DNA of 37,190 nt from Paulinella micropora (lineage: Eukaryota; Cercozoa; Imbricatea; Euglyphida): positions 595,793 through 632,982 of the forward strand of contig BJOX01000250.1 of NCBI GenBank assembly GCA_009731375.1, read 5' to 3'. The position numbers and the translations under genes were made by a program. The notes below the pieces were generated by a model, which was not told the DNA's origin, searched no databases, and worked only from the letters and a program-made list of their open reading frames with translations. Shown in pieces: positions 7,563 through 16,051 of this stretch; position 1 is the first letter of the stretch, and each line of letters starts with the position of its first letter.

Positions 7563-7673
7563 TATTTTTGAATTATTTATTTATTTTTTTCTCATATTAC
7601 AATATAGAACCTTTTGAAAAAGCTTCACCAAAAACTTCGGGTCGTAGGGTGTCCCTACAAAGCACTTACAAAA
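7563..7673 (+). promoter_or_regulatory. Class A promoter and long leader of the major capsid gene
   Basis: TTATTTATTTATTTTTTT is followed after about 11 bases by AATATAGA, then a ~68-nt leader. The leader contains the perfect hairpin GTAGGGTGTCCCTAC (7646-7660) and ends in AAAGCACTTACAAAA just before the ATG at 7674. An in-frame upstream TTG at 7614 extends the frame but lies in this leader. Confidence 0.5.
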
Positions 7674-9175
7674 ATGCCTACACAACACGGAGGCGAATTA
7701 GATTTTAGCAGGACTGACTACATCAGTGCTTCTTATCGTTTGAATAAGCTTACACCTCGTGAGGGTTCTTCTAGTATCACTATAACTACCGCAGGAGGAC
7801 AGGAAAGCAACTTTGACCTTATTAGTCGCCCATTTAACTTGGCTCGCTCTGTTTTGAGTTTTACTTATGCTCCTGCTGCGAAGGTGGCGAACTACAATAA
7901 ATGCTTTATGGACTGTCTGGCACCAATTAGACAGATTCAATTGATTACGAGAGGTGGTGTTTATCTGTGCGACATTAATGAAGTCGGCAATATTAGCAAG
8001 ATGATTTGGAAACCCGAAACCTCCATTGATGATTTACTCGCTTTGGAAAACCACGACAACAACTCTGGGGCTGGTTGTATGCTTCAAAAGAACAACACAA
8101 CAAACGGGGCGGGTTTTAGTAATACCGCTGCGACTGAAAGAAAAGTTAGCTTGCTTGATGCTATCGCTCTAAAAGCAGACGGAACGGCTTTGACCGCTGT
8201 TGGTGCTACAAATGGTGCTGATGTTTCTGGGGCGATTACTACTCGTATTACCGAAGTTATGACTTCATATCAAACTAAGATGCGGGCTTACTTAACTCAA
8301 CCAGCAACAAATGCTCGCAGACACGATGATAGTTTAATCGCAGCAGCAACTGGCACTCTTAGTGTTGTTAATGTTGCGCACAATGAGGCNNNNNNNNNNN
8401 NNNNNNNNNNNNNNNNNNNNNNNNNNNNNNNNNNNNNNNNNNNNNNNNNNNNNNNNNNNNNNNNNNNNNNNNNNNNNNNNNNNNNNNNNNNNNNNNNNNN
8501 NNNNNNNNNNNNNNNNNNNNNNNNNNNNNNNNNNNNNNNNNNNNNNNNNNNNNNNNNNNNNNNNNNNNNNNNNNNNNNNNNNNNNNNNNNNNNNNNNNNN
8601 NNNNNNNNNNNNNNNNNNNNNNNNNNNNNNNNNNNNNNNNNNNNNNNNNNNNNNNNNNNNNNNNNNNNNNNNNNNNNNNNNNNNNNNNNNNNNNNNNNNN
8701 NNNNNNNNNNNNNNNNNNNNNNNNNNNNNNNNNNNNNNNNNNNNNNNNNNNNNNNNNNNNNNNNNNNNNNNNNNNNNNNNNNNNNNNNNNNNNNNNNNNN
8801 NNNNNNNNNNNNNNNNNNNNNNNNNNNNNNNNNNNNNNNNNNNNNNNNNNNNNNNNNNNNNNNNNNNNNNNNNNNNNNNNNNNNNNNNNNNNNNNNNNNN
8901 NNNNNNNNNNNNNNNNNNNNNNNNNNNNNNNNNNNNNNNNNNNNNNNNNNNNNNNNNNNNNNNNNNNNNNNNNNNNNNNNNNNNNNNNNNNNNNNNNNNN
9001 NNNNNNNNNNNNNNNNNNNNNNNNNNNNNNNNNNNNNNNNNNNNNNNNNNCCCTAGACACCGAGCGACGATGGGAGTTTATTGCTACCACTGCGAATATT
9101 GCTGCCAATCATTACACATTTGTCGTAACTCAGCAAGAAGTAAATGTTAAGAATGGCACCATTACCAGAAATTAA
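7674..9175 (+). CDS. Major capsid protein, PLV double jelly-roll type (interrupted by an N gap)
   Basis: The start MPTQHGGELDFSRTDY is at 7674. About 238 residues are readable before the gap at 8390-9050 and 41 after it, ending at the TAA at 9173-9175. The two readable parts are in different frames, but the gap length is only an estimate, so this does not show a mutation. With the gap as given the product would be near 500 residues, the usual size of PLV major capsid proteins. Segments FDLISRPFNLARSVLSFTYA and CFMDCLAPIRQIQLITRGGV fit the N-terminal jelly roll of this group. It forms the trimeric capsomers of the icosahedral shell. Confidence 0.75.
8390..9050. other. Assembly gap (661 N) inside the major capsid gene
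   Basis: A run of N hides the middle of the major capsid coding region. All open frames that cross it are artefacts of the N run. Confidence 0.98.
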
Positions 9176-9194
9176 ATAGGGGCAAGCAGGTAAT

Positions 9195-9296
9195 TAATTT
9201 TTGATAGATTATTTATTTTTTTCTTAAAATATACAACCTACGGTCGTAGACAGTACGAAGCTATGACAACCCACCAACGAAATTTGATAGCGTAAG
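9195..9296 (+). promoter_or_regulatory. Class A promoter and leader of the second fibre gene
   Basis: TTATTTATTTTTTT is followed by AAAATATACA and a ~65-nt leader up to ATGATGG at 9297. The leader has no shared start motif with the capsid gene. Confidence 0.4.
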
Positions 9297-10522
9297 ATGA
9301 TGGAGGGAATTTTGTTAATTTGAAATGCGGAACTTATGGAGAGTTAAAAACAAAATTAACTGATGACAACTTAACAGCATTCGGCGAAATATCCACAGCA
9401 CAATACACACCAATTATTCAAGAGACATTTATGTATAATGTGAATTCTGCTAAATGGGATAGTGCTATTGTTAATTCTACTGTTGAAATGAAGAATTCAA
9501 TGGCTAGCATATCAACAACTGCCGTGGCAGGGGCTAGCGGATACATTCAATCAAAAAAAAGAATTAAGTATCGTGCTGGGATGGGACTGTGTGTGAGATT
9601 TACCGCTTTATGGGCTACAACGGAGGCTAATGGAGCACAATATCTTTCGGCAGTTGGATTAGGTGATAGTGCTTTTACAGATGGTTTCTTCTTTGGTAGA
9701 GAAAATGGAGTAATGAGAATATATCACAACCGAGGAGGGGCAACTGTTAATTCTTGTTCGCAAACAGCTTGGAATATTGATAAGGCGGACGGGAAAACAT
9801 ACTTACCCGCAATTGATTTTACGAAGGGTAATGTTTTTCAAATTAAGTTTCAGTATTTAGGGTTTGGTCAAGTATCTTTTTATATTGAAAATCCAAATAC
9901 GGGAGATTTTCAAATGGTTCACGCCATTCGTTATGCTAACACACAAACTTTAACAACACTGAATAATACTACTCTACCTTTTTCAACCTATATAGCAAAT
10001 GTTGGTGCTGTTGTAGCAGCTCAAAATATTAAAGTCGCTAGTGTTGGATGCTTCATTGAAGGAACAGAAATTATAAGGGGTATTCCTTTTATTTATGAAA
10101 GAACCGCCAATGCGACCAATGCTGTTGCCCACGTTTTTACAATGAGAAATAATGCGACTACGGGAGGTGGTGCTCTTACAAATTATAGTATAGTTTATCC
10201 GCGACGACTAACTATCTTAAATACGGACTCTAAGACTAGTTGTATCATTAAAGTAATAAAAAATGCTACGCTTACAGGTGCCGTGTATGCTGAAAATAAT
10301 GCTAATACAAGTCTGGTTTCGTTTGATACTACCGCGACAGTGGCAAGCGGGAATACCATAGCGGTTATCTTTGTAAATTCTAGCGCTGCTGAGACAGTTA
10401 ATCTAAATGATTATGATTTGGACGATATGCTTCCAGGCGATAGGCTAACCATAACATCACAAGCAACATCTGCTCAAACGATAAGTATTCAGTATGCTCT
10501 TACTTGGATAGAAGACCCGTAG
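9297..10522 (+). CDS. Probable second fibre or surface protein; start region frameshifted
   Basis: The main frame is open from 9296 to the TAG at 10522, but its first ATG is only at 9431. The promoter leads instead to ATGATG at 9297, whose frame stops after eight codons at 9321. A single-base indel near 9305-9320 would link the two, so either the assembly has an error or translation begins at 9431. From a TTG at 9320 the frame gives 400 residues. The protein is Thr/Ala/Asn-rich and beta-rich, with a middle part (FFFGRENGVMRIYHNRGG, FQIKFQYLGFGQVSFYIENP) like lectin or concanavalin-type fibre domains. No catalytic motif is visible. Its place after the capsid gene fits a virion surface role. 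Confidence 0.6.
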
Positions 10523-10560
10523 ATTATTTTTAGAAATATTTATTTTTACAACAATATAGA
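10523..10560 (+). promoter_or_regulatory. Class A promoter before the small Zn-binding protein
   Basis: ATATTTATTTTTACAACAAT followed by ATAGA directly precedes the ATG at 10561, only 38 bp after the previous stop. Confidence 0.5.
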
Positions 10561-10743
10561 ATGTCGTGTAAAGAGTGCGAAAAAAAAGATGAATTAACTG
10601 CTAGGGTTGATGATTACCAATTCTGCGATGAAACTTGTGCTATCGCATACTTTACAAAAAATGAAGATGATGCTAGACGGGAAAACTTAATTAAGTTCTT
10701 TACAAAGGCTAAGAAAGCCCGCGAGGAACAGCAACCTAATTAA
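10561..10743 (+). CDS. Small zinc-binding protein
   Basis: The product is 60 residues with Cys3-x2-Cys6 and Cys22-x3-Cys26, a compact treble-clef or MYM/TRASH-like zinc site, followed by a charged helix (ENLIKFFTKAKKAREEQ). It has its own class A promoter and short spacing to both neighbours, which supports a real gene. The function is unknown; a nucleic-acid or protein contact role is possible. Confidence 0.65.
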   Translation: MSCKECEKKDELTARVDDYQFCDETCAIAYFTKNEDDARRENLIKFFTKAKKAREEQQPN

Positions 10744-10783
10744 TTATTTTTGTAATAATTTTTCCTAATATAATAATATAGTA
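10744..10783 (+). promoter_or_regulatory. Class A-like promoter before the DCL/HNH-like gene
   Basis: ATTATTTTTGTAATAATTTT is followed by AATATAATAATATAG and the ATG at 10784. Confidence 0.45.
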
Positions 10784-11422
10784 ATGTTTTACCGTCGTAA
10801 GTTGTATTTTGTGGGTGGTAGGCGATTTCTAACAAAAACATCTATCAAATCCTACATAAGAAGAATGATAAACAAATATAACGATGGTGAAGTTCTGAAC
10901 CCAGAAGATGGCAATTTCGTGCGAGACCTAATAACCCACCACCCTTGTCTAAAAAATGGCATCATTGATGTTGAAAGTAATTTGACCACGGGGAGAAAAC
11001 ACTTTCGTGTAGATGGTAAGCCGTTTTCGTGGAATTGCTGTGTTGAACTCATAGGCCTTAGCAAATTAAAAAAAATGGCGAGAGTAATAAAAGATGCGAG
11101 CAGGAATACGATAAGACCGCAAATACAAGAATATCTTGACCTTATGGCTATTGATGTATTCGTGGAACCCCGATACATATGCGAAATAAGTGGCGATATA
11201 TATGAGCGGGTTGATGTCCATATTGACCACCACTTTGACATCATACAATTCAAAGACATCCTTAAACAATACCTTGAAGTAAATAGAGAAATAGAAGTTG
11301 AAGATAACCTATTGAAAGAACCGCATTTTACCAAATTTAGCGACTTCCACAAACAGAAAGCAATACTGCGGGTTATAAAAAAAGAAATAAATATAAGAGG
11401 TAAAATGTATTACCTACGATAA
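10784..11422 (+). CDS. DCL-family (DUF3223) protein with HNH-like C-terminal half
   Basis: The product is 212 residues. Residues ~8-90 resemble the DCL/DUF3223 fold: LYFVGGRRFLTKTSIKSYI, then GEVLNPEDGNFVRDLITHHP with the HHP centre and FSWNCCVEL. Residues ~133-165 have CEISGDIYERVDVHIDHHFD (Cys133, His146, Asp148, His149, His150), which looks like an HNH-type metal site. DCL proteins occur in plants (rRNA processing), phages and large DNA viruses, often beside nuclease motifs. A DNA- or RNA-cutting role is inferred. The last 9 bases overlap the convergent gene on the other strand. Confidence 0.6.
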   Translation: MFYRRKLYFVGGRRFLTKTSIKSYIRRMINKYNDGEVLNPEDGNFVRDLITHHPCLKNGIIDVESNLTTGRKHFRVDGKPFSWNCCVELIGLSKLKKMARVIKDASRNTIRPQIQEYLDLMAIDVFVEPRYICEISGDIYERVDVHIDHHFDIIQFKDILKQYLEVNREIEVEDNLLKEPHFTKFSDFHKQKAILRVIKKEINIRGKMYYLR

Positions 11423-11689
11423 ATGCTTTTTCAATTCGTCTTTATTTTGGACCCAAGGCTGACGAACTAGCCATTCAATATACGGCTTATCAATCTTTGC
11501 GATGTCTTCTATTTTTTTACCTTTGTATTTCCCGAAATGAAACGAGTTCGGCTGAGCATTTCTCATTTCTTCAATCGCTTTTATTTCGTCGTGGATTACC
11601 TTTTGGACATCTTCCAACGAGAAGGATTTTTTTTCTCCTTCAATGGAAAGTTGTTGGAACTTCTCGCACAGTCTAGTGAGGGCAGACAT
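11414..11689 (-). CDS. Small protein with ExoX-C-like (DUF3820-type) domain
   Basis: The product is 91 residues. The C-terminal half has FHFGKYKGKKIEDIAKIDKP and YIEWLVRQPW (FGKYKGKK at 52-59, Trp73, Trp79), the pattern of the small domain found at the C-terminus of ExoX-like exonucleases and as stand-alone phage and virus proteins. The N-terminal half is a charged helix. No exonuclease catalytic residues are present, so it is probably a nucleic-acid or partner-binding adaptor. It overlaps the DCL-like gene tail to tail by 9 bp and shares a 50-bp divergent promoter with the lipase. Confidence 0.65.
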   Translation of the reverse strand: MSALTRLCEKFQQLSIEGEKKSFSLEDVQKVIHDEIKAIEEMRNAQPNSFHFGKYKGKKIEDIAKIDKPYIEWLVRQPWVQNKDELKKHLS

Positions 11690-11739
11690 ATTAGGGGGTA
11701 TATAATAGGAAGGAAAAAAATAAAAATTAAATATATAGA
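11690..11739. promoter_or_regulatory. Divergent promoter between ExoX-C gene and lipase
   Basis: 50 bp of purine-rich and AT-rich sequence. AATATATAGA abuts the lipase ATG on the plus strand, and the minus strand carries CTATTATATACCCCC before the other start. Confidence 0.45.
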
Positions 11740-12429
11740 ATGACCGAGTGGATTGTCTTTGTTAAGGCTTACTCTGCTAAACACGGTATAACCTATGGTG
11801 AAGCATTGAAAAAAGCTGGTAAGGATTATAGGAAACAAAAGGGGGGTAATGCGGATTTATCAGAGGATGTCTATTTGTCTTCGTCGGATAGAAAGGGAGC
11901 TAACGGTTGGAAGCCTGTCGCTAGCAAAGAGAAATCAACGGTGTATGAAAAAGATGGTAAAGCTATTGTAGCATTTAGAGGAAGTGCGGATAAAAGGGAC
12001 CTATTAACCGATGTCGCATTAGTAAAGGGAGTATTGAAAAGAACTCCGAGATATAAAGAAGAGCAGAAGCTGGTTGATGAAGTCATAAAGAAATATGGAA
12101 AGGATAATGTAGAGCTGACGGGTCATAGCCTTGGAGGAACAATAGCAAAAGACCTAAGCCGACAAACGGGTGTAAGGGCGACCACATACAATAAAGGCAG
12201 TAGCACAAGAGACTTTGTGGAAGGAGTGATTGACCGAGTGGCTGTGAAAGTTAATCCAAAAGGTAAAAGGGCGAAGACGGCAAAGCTGACCACAAACTAC
12301 CGAACCGCATTTGACCCCGTATCGTTAATGGGTGCTACGGCGGTTAATACTAAGTTAGTGAAGCCGGCGAGGGGTGTTCATACGATTAGAAGCTTCAAAG
12401 GTAAAGGAGCCAAAAAAATATATTTATGA
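11740..12429 (+). CDS. Class 3 (Rogdi/fungal-type) lipase with N-terminal viral motif
   Basis: The product is 229 residues. The core has AIVAFRGSADKRDLLTDV, then GHSLGG with nucleophile Ser130, Asp192 in FDPVSL and His214 in GVHTIRSF, a complete Ser-Asp-His lipase triad. The first ~36 residues (EWIVFVKAYSAKHGITYGEA then LKKAGKDYRKQKGG) match a short helical motif seen at the N-terminus of various PLV and giant-virus proteins, and it ends in GG, a possible protease site. A packaged lipase could open host membranes during entry; that role is inferred. The gene converges on the polymerase gene with 3 bp between stops. Confidence 0.8.
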   Translation: MTEWIVFVKAYSAKHGITYGEALKKAGKDYRKQKGGNADLSEDVYLSSSDRKGANGWKPVASKEKSTVYEKDGKAIVAFRGSADKRDLLTDVALVKGVLKRTPRYKEEQKLVDEVIKKYGKDNVELTGHSLGGTIAKDLSRQTGVRATTYNKGSSTRDFVEGVIDRVAVKVNPKGKRAKTAKLTTNYRTAFDPVSLMGATAVNTKLVKPARGVHTIRSFKGKGAKKIYL

Positions 12430-12432
12430 CTT

Positions 12433-15400
12433 TCATAACTCATTTGATAGTCCAATATCGTTCAAGCAGGTGGCACGACTTAAAGCAACATATAACAAAT
12501 TCATTGACAGTAGGTCTAGATTTATCCACACTGGTGTTGTTCGGCCTTGTGAGCAGTGGATGGTGGATGAGAATGTCGGCTGGATGTCAGCATACGGTTT
12601 CTTGTCTGGTATCGTTTTTTTTCTATCAAATTTCTGCTCAATTCTACCAATCGTAATGAATATATGTTCTTTGGTATCCCTAGTAATAGTGTGAATATCG
12701 CCGTTATGGACTTTTTTTGTATTACAACGAAACACGACCTGATGACCTGTTTTAAGTTGTTTATTTTGTAGCATTTTGTTATTGCTTTCATTAACATTGT
12801 TGTTAGAGTGGTGTAATATTAAAGGCGGGTTTTTGTCAGTCGGTTTAGGGTGTGGCTTAACTTGCTTATTGAGAGCATCTAATTCTTCAAGTGTTAGTAT
12901 ATCAGGTAGGCAGTCTTTTGCTTTATGTTGGCTAAGCTCATTACCACCTATTTTGTAATAGTCTTCTACCTTATTTAAGATAGATTGTAGAACTAGGTCT
13001 TTGGCCTGTCTGTAATTTGTATCAAGATTTATTTTTGTAAATAGCTTGAAAGTTTTTGACTTGTGGAATGGTTCGGATGTTGGGTCTGGGCAAGGAAGCT
13101 GAGCTAAGTGGCCAAACAGAATAATAGATACACCGCCGAATGGTCTGTTGATTTTGGTGTATTTTCTGAGCATATGGTCCAGACTTTCTAAATTCTTGGA
13201 GGTAAGCATAGAAACTTCATCAATCGTTATTCTGTGATTAATGGCTTCTTCGCCAACTGGTATCGGTAGCGGAAGTCTATGACATAGCATTGTTAGTATT
13301 TTTTGGAGTGTATATTCAGAATTAATAACTTGGCGGGCATTGTGTGTCATAGCGGTTGATAAAGTCTTTTTGTCTTTGAAATGGGTGTTAGTGTATTTTG
13401 ATGGCTGACCAGTTAGGTATTTAATCATTTCAGATTTACCCGTTCCAGCTTTGCCGTGAATAAGTAAGAGTTCTTGTTCTGGTAAAGGTTTGTATTCGTC
13501 TTTGGTGCTATAATCTGGAAGCTCTGTATCCTCAAAGGCGGAAAACTCTGGATATTGTTTATGTGGTGTTTCTAAGAATTTTTGTAATGGTAAGTCATCT
13601 TTGAAACCGCTGTGTCGCTGGTATGTTATTCGTGGTTCGCCGTTTATGTAGGAAACGAAGCAAGTCATATTTAGCTGTGGTGCTATGAACTCGTCTTGTT
13701 CTTTAACCTCGGGACGAAATTCTTTTCCTGTTTTCATATATTCGCCTTCGTATGCGATACTGTCTGTATTAGAATATAGTAAAGTTCGCCCAGTATTTAC
13801 AAGCTTTAACATTTGGTTATGAAGAACTATCTTTTGGTATGCTAGCACATAGCCAGTTAAGTGAGACATTTGAAATATGCGGTCCGTTGGGTTTGTATCT
13901 TGGTATGTGTAAATCATTCGCTCTGGTAGCAGGTCGTTGCCCATTTCGGCATACCTTTCTTTGTCGTATTTAACTCGTTTCAGGAACAATAACCTATATC
14001 CTTTTTCTTTCATCATAAAATGTATTCGCTCATTGTATGACTTTGAAATGGTTGAGACTTGCTGACTTCGGTATATGTTAGCATTTAGAGTGCCAACCAG
14101 TAAATTGGTTGCTTTGGCTAATGTGTCGTGTTCATAGCCAGGCTTATCAAAGTAGTAATCTTGTATATTTGTTATGTGTTCTGAGAAAGTTTTGAAGGGG
14201 TTGAAGTGGTCGTCTGCTACATATAACCTCTTAATAAATATCTTAACCCCTTGGTCAAACATATACAACAATGCGGGTATGGGTTGGCATTGTGTTCCTT
14301 TTGTGGTGTAGCCGTTAAAGAAGGTTGGCACTGTAAGGTGCTTTTGGTCGTAATCAAAAACAGCATAACCGTGTAGAGGTTTAAGTTTATTGTAATATTC
14401 TTGTGTCATATTTTGGTTTATATTAATTATGTTGCGAGGAGCTGTTGGATATTCATTGAAGTATGACGACATTTCACCCATATTACCTAACGAAGCATTT
14501 GTATAGGCTTTGACCATATCAATCTGGTGTATCTTATTGGGGCTTTTGGTGTGATGATTAAAGATATGATGAAACGGTATTTGACCAGATTTTACGTGTC
14601 TTAATATATTGGGTTCAGTGATTTGTGTGCGGTGTTTGGGTTTGTGTTTGTTAATAAGACATTCTATAAATAACTGTTTGAAGTATGATGGCAATGACCA
14701 AGCGGGAGTATCTTTGGGGACAAATGAGGCGTGTTTGAAGCGGTCTGAGCATTTGTAGTTTAGTTTGTTTTCTTTATCAACTATTCCAATAATGTTTCCA
14801 GATTGGTCTGTCATTGAATAGAAATCCTTATGTTCTAATTCCATTTGGGTTTGGATGGTGTTGAGTTCTTCCTGCGATATCCATTTGTTCTCGTATTGGT
14901 TTGTAGATAGTTTCACATTGCTGGCTTCGTGGTTAGTAGCATATTGAGGCCGTGGCTCTGGTATGTTTTCGTTAATATCGTATAGTAGCTCAATTGACTT
15001 AATGTGTTGGATACAGATGTCTTTTTGTTTTCCTTGTATTAATGTTGCGTGATAATCGCTACATCTGATTATTATCTGTTTTGGGTATTGTTTGGTAGAT
15101 GCTCGCCACAGTATATTCATACCATCAAATACATAAATCCTACATCGGATGAAGTCTTCCATTTCTGTTATGTCTTTTTCTGTCGCATATTTGATATCCT
15201 TGAAGCGGTCTATTATCACACTATCTCGTTTTCGTTTTCTATTGTTTGGGTTTGGAAAGTCTTTCATAATACATTCTAGCACACAGTTTATTTCACCCTG
15301 TGCCATTGGTATGATAATATGATTTAGCGGATTAACTTGGTCAATTGTAATAACTTTAAGGTCTTTGTCTTCTCTTTGTTCATACCATCGGGCTTGTCGT

Positions 15401-15738
15401 TCTACAAAGTTTATAACAGTATTTATTGTTCGCTTCAATACATTAGCTTGGTATATTCCTCTAACTGGTCCGTGATATCCTTCATAATCCAGATGGACTA
15501 AATAACTTGTATTTGGGTTTAGCTGTTGGAGGCGAGCTTCCCATCCTGGGGCATATGGTATAACGAGTGAGCCTTGCCTGCCGACTAGTTCGGGGTGGTA
15601 ATTTGTTAATCTGTTTATAAGTCGCAGGGCGGTTGGAGTAGTAATGCGATACCATCTTCTGTTGCCTCTTTCTCTGATGTAGTCTCCTCGTTGCTCAATA
15701 TTGTAGAGCGGAAATAGTTCTGGTTGGTATTGGTCCAT
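12433..15738 (-). CDS. Family B DNA polymerase fused to an SF1 (Pif1/RecD-like) helicase
   Basis: The product is 1101 residues. Polymerase motifs: A, QIDMVKAYTNASLG with Asp407; B, KATNLLVG with Lys542, Asn545, Gly549; C, LLYSNTDSIAY with Asp659. Motif C has Asn657 where YxDTDS has its first Asp. An upstream LDYEG (Asp84, Glu86) may be exonuclease motif I. The helicase fills the C-terminal ~345 residues: Walker A GKAGTGKS (762-769), Walker B ITIDEVSML (Asp840, Glu841), motif III FGHLAQLP (His877 in place of the usual Asp), NYRQ, HCSQGRT (1061-1067) and YVALSR (1083-1088). It is probably the replication protein, joining synthesis and unwinding in one chain. No frame break is visible. Confidence 0.85.
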   Translation of the reverse strand: MDQYQPELFPLYNIEQRGDYIRERGNRRWYRITTPTALRLINRLTNYHPELVGRQGSLVIPYAPGWEARLQQLNPNTSYLVHLDYEGYHGPVRGIYQANVLKRTINTVINFVERQARWYEQREDKDLKVITIDQVNPLNHIIIPMAQGEINCVLECIMKDFPNPNNRKRKRDSVIIDRFKDIKYATEKDITEMEDFIRCRIYVFDGMNILWRASTKQYPKQIIIRCSDYHATLIQGKQKDICIQHIKSIELLYDINENIPEPRPQYATNHEASNVKLSTNQYENKWISQEELNTIQTQMELEHKDFYSMTDQSGNIIGIVDKENKLNYKCSDRFKHASFVPKDTPAWSLPSYFKQLFIECLINKHKPKHRTQITEPNILRHVKSGQIPFHHIFNHHTKSPNKIHQIDMVKAYTNASLGNMGEMSSYFNEYPTAPRNIININQNMTQEYYNKLKPLHGYAVFDYDQKHLTVPTFFNGYTTKGTQCQPIPALLYMFDQGVKIFIKRLYVADDHFNPFKTFSEHITNIQDYYFDKPGYEHDTLAKATNLLVGTLNANIYRSQQVSTISKSYNERIHFMMKEKGYRLLFLKRVKYDKERYAEMGNDLLPERMIYTYQDTNPTDRIFQMSHLTGYVLAYQKIVLHNQMLKLVNTGRTLLYSNTDSIAYEGEYMKTGKEFRPEVKEQDEFIAPQLNMTCFVSYINGEPRITYQRHSGFKDDLPLQKFLETPHKQYPEFSAFEDTELPDYSTKDEYKPLPEQELLLIHGKAGTGKSEMIKYLTGQPSKYTNTHFKDKKTLSTAMTHNARQVINSEYTLQKILTMLCHRLPLPIPVGEEAINHRITIDEVSMLTSKNLESLDHMLRKYTKINRPFGGVSIILFGHLAQLPCPDPTSEPFHKSKTFKLFTKINLDTNYRQAKDLVLQSILNKVEDYYKIGGNELSQHKAKDCLPDILTLEELDALNKQVKPHPKPTDKNPPLILHHSNNNVNESNNKMLQNKQLKTGHQVVFRCNTKKVHNGDIHTITRDTKEHIFITIGRIEQKFDRKKTIPDKKPYADIQPTFSSTIHCSQGRTTPVWINLDLLSMNLLYVALSRATCLNDIGLSNEL

Positions 15739-15847
15739 TGTATATAGATAGGTGAGATAAATTTTTTAAATAATTAATTAATGCTTTACATATATTATAT
15801 GGATATGTTTAGATGTAAAATACTTTACAGATAAAAAAAATTGTTGA
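15739..15847 (-). promoter_or_regulatory. AT-rich promoter region of the polymerase-helicase gene
   Basis: 109 bp, read on the minus strand, carrying TAATTAATTATTTAAAAAAT and then TATATACA next to the ATG at 15738. It lacks the clear class A T-tract, which may mark an earlier expression class. Confidence 0.35.
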
Positions 15848-16051
15848 TTAATTTGACTTGCTCAGTCGCTCTTCTAACTCCCGTATCTTCCTTTTGTATT
15901 CTTCTATATCTTGTGTGTATTGTATTAACTTCTGTGCTTTGGTTCGCCGTTCTTCGTTTAGGCGGTCTTTATTACGGTAATAGTAGGCGAGAGCTTTCTC
16001 ATTATTCCTTTTCCTCCTTTCGTCTCCTTCGTATATCCTTGGTCGTGGCAT
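15848..16051 (-). CDS. Small basic coiled-coil protein
   Basis: The product is 67 residues. A basic N-terminal half (RPRIYEGDERRKRNNEKALA then YYYRNKDRLNEERRTK) leads to a heptad-like C-terminal helix ending IRELEERLSKSN, giving a bZIP-like layout. No family is assigned. It is co-directional with its neighbours and has AT-rich spacers on both sides. A DNA-binding or regulatory role is a guess from composition. Confidence 0.5.
   Translation of the reverse strand: MPRPRIYEGDERRKRNNEKALAYYYRNKDRLNEERRTKAQKLIQYTQDIEEYKRKIRELEERLSKSN

Noticed and set aside
7614-7673. Upstream extension of the MCP from a TTG at 7614
   Set aside because: It translates the leader and its hairpin; the ATG at 7674 follows the leader and starts a typical MCP N-terminus.
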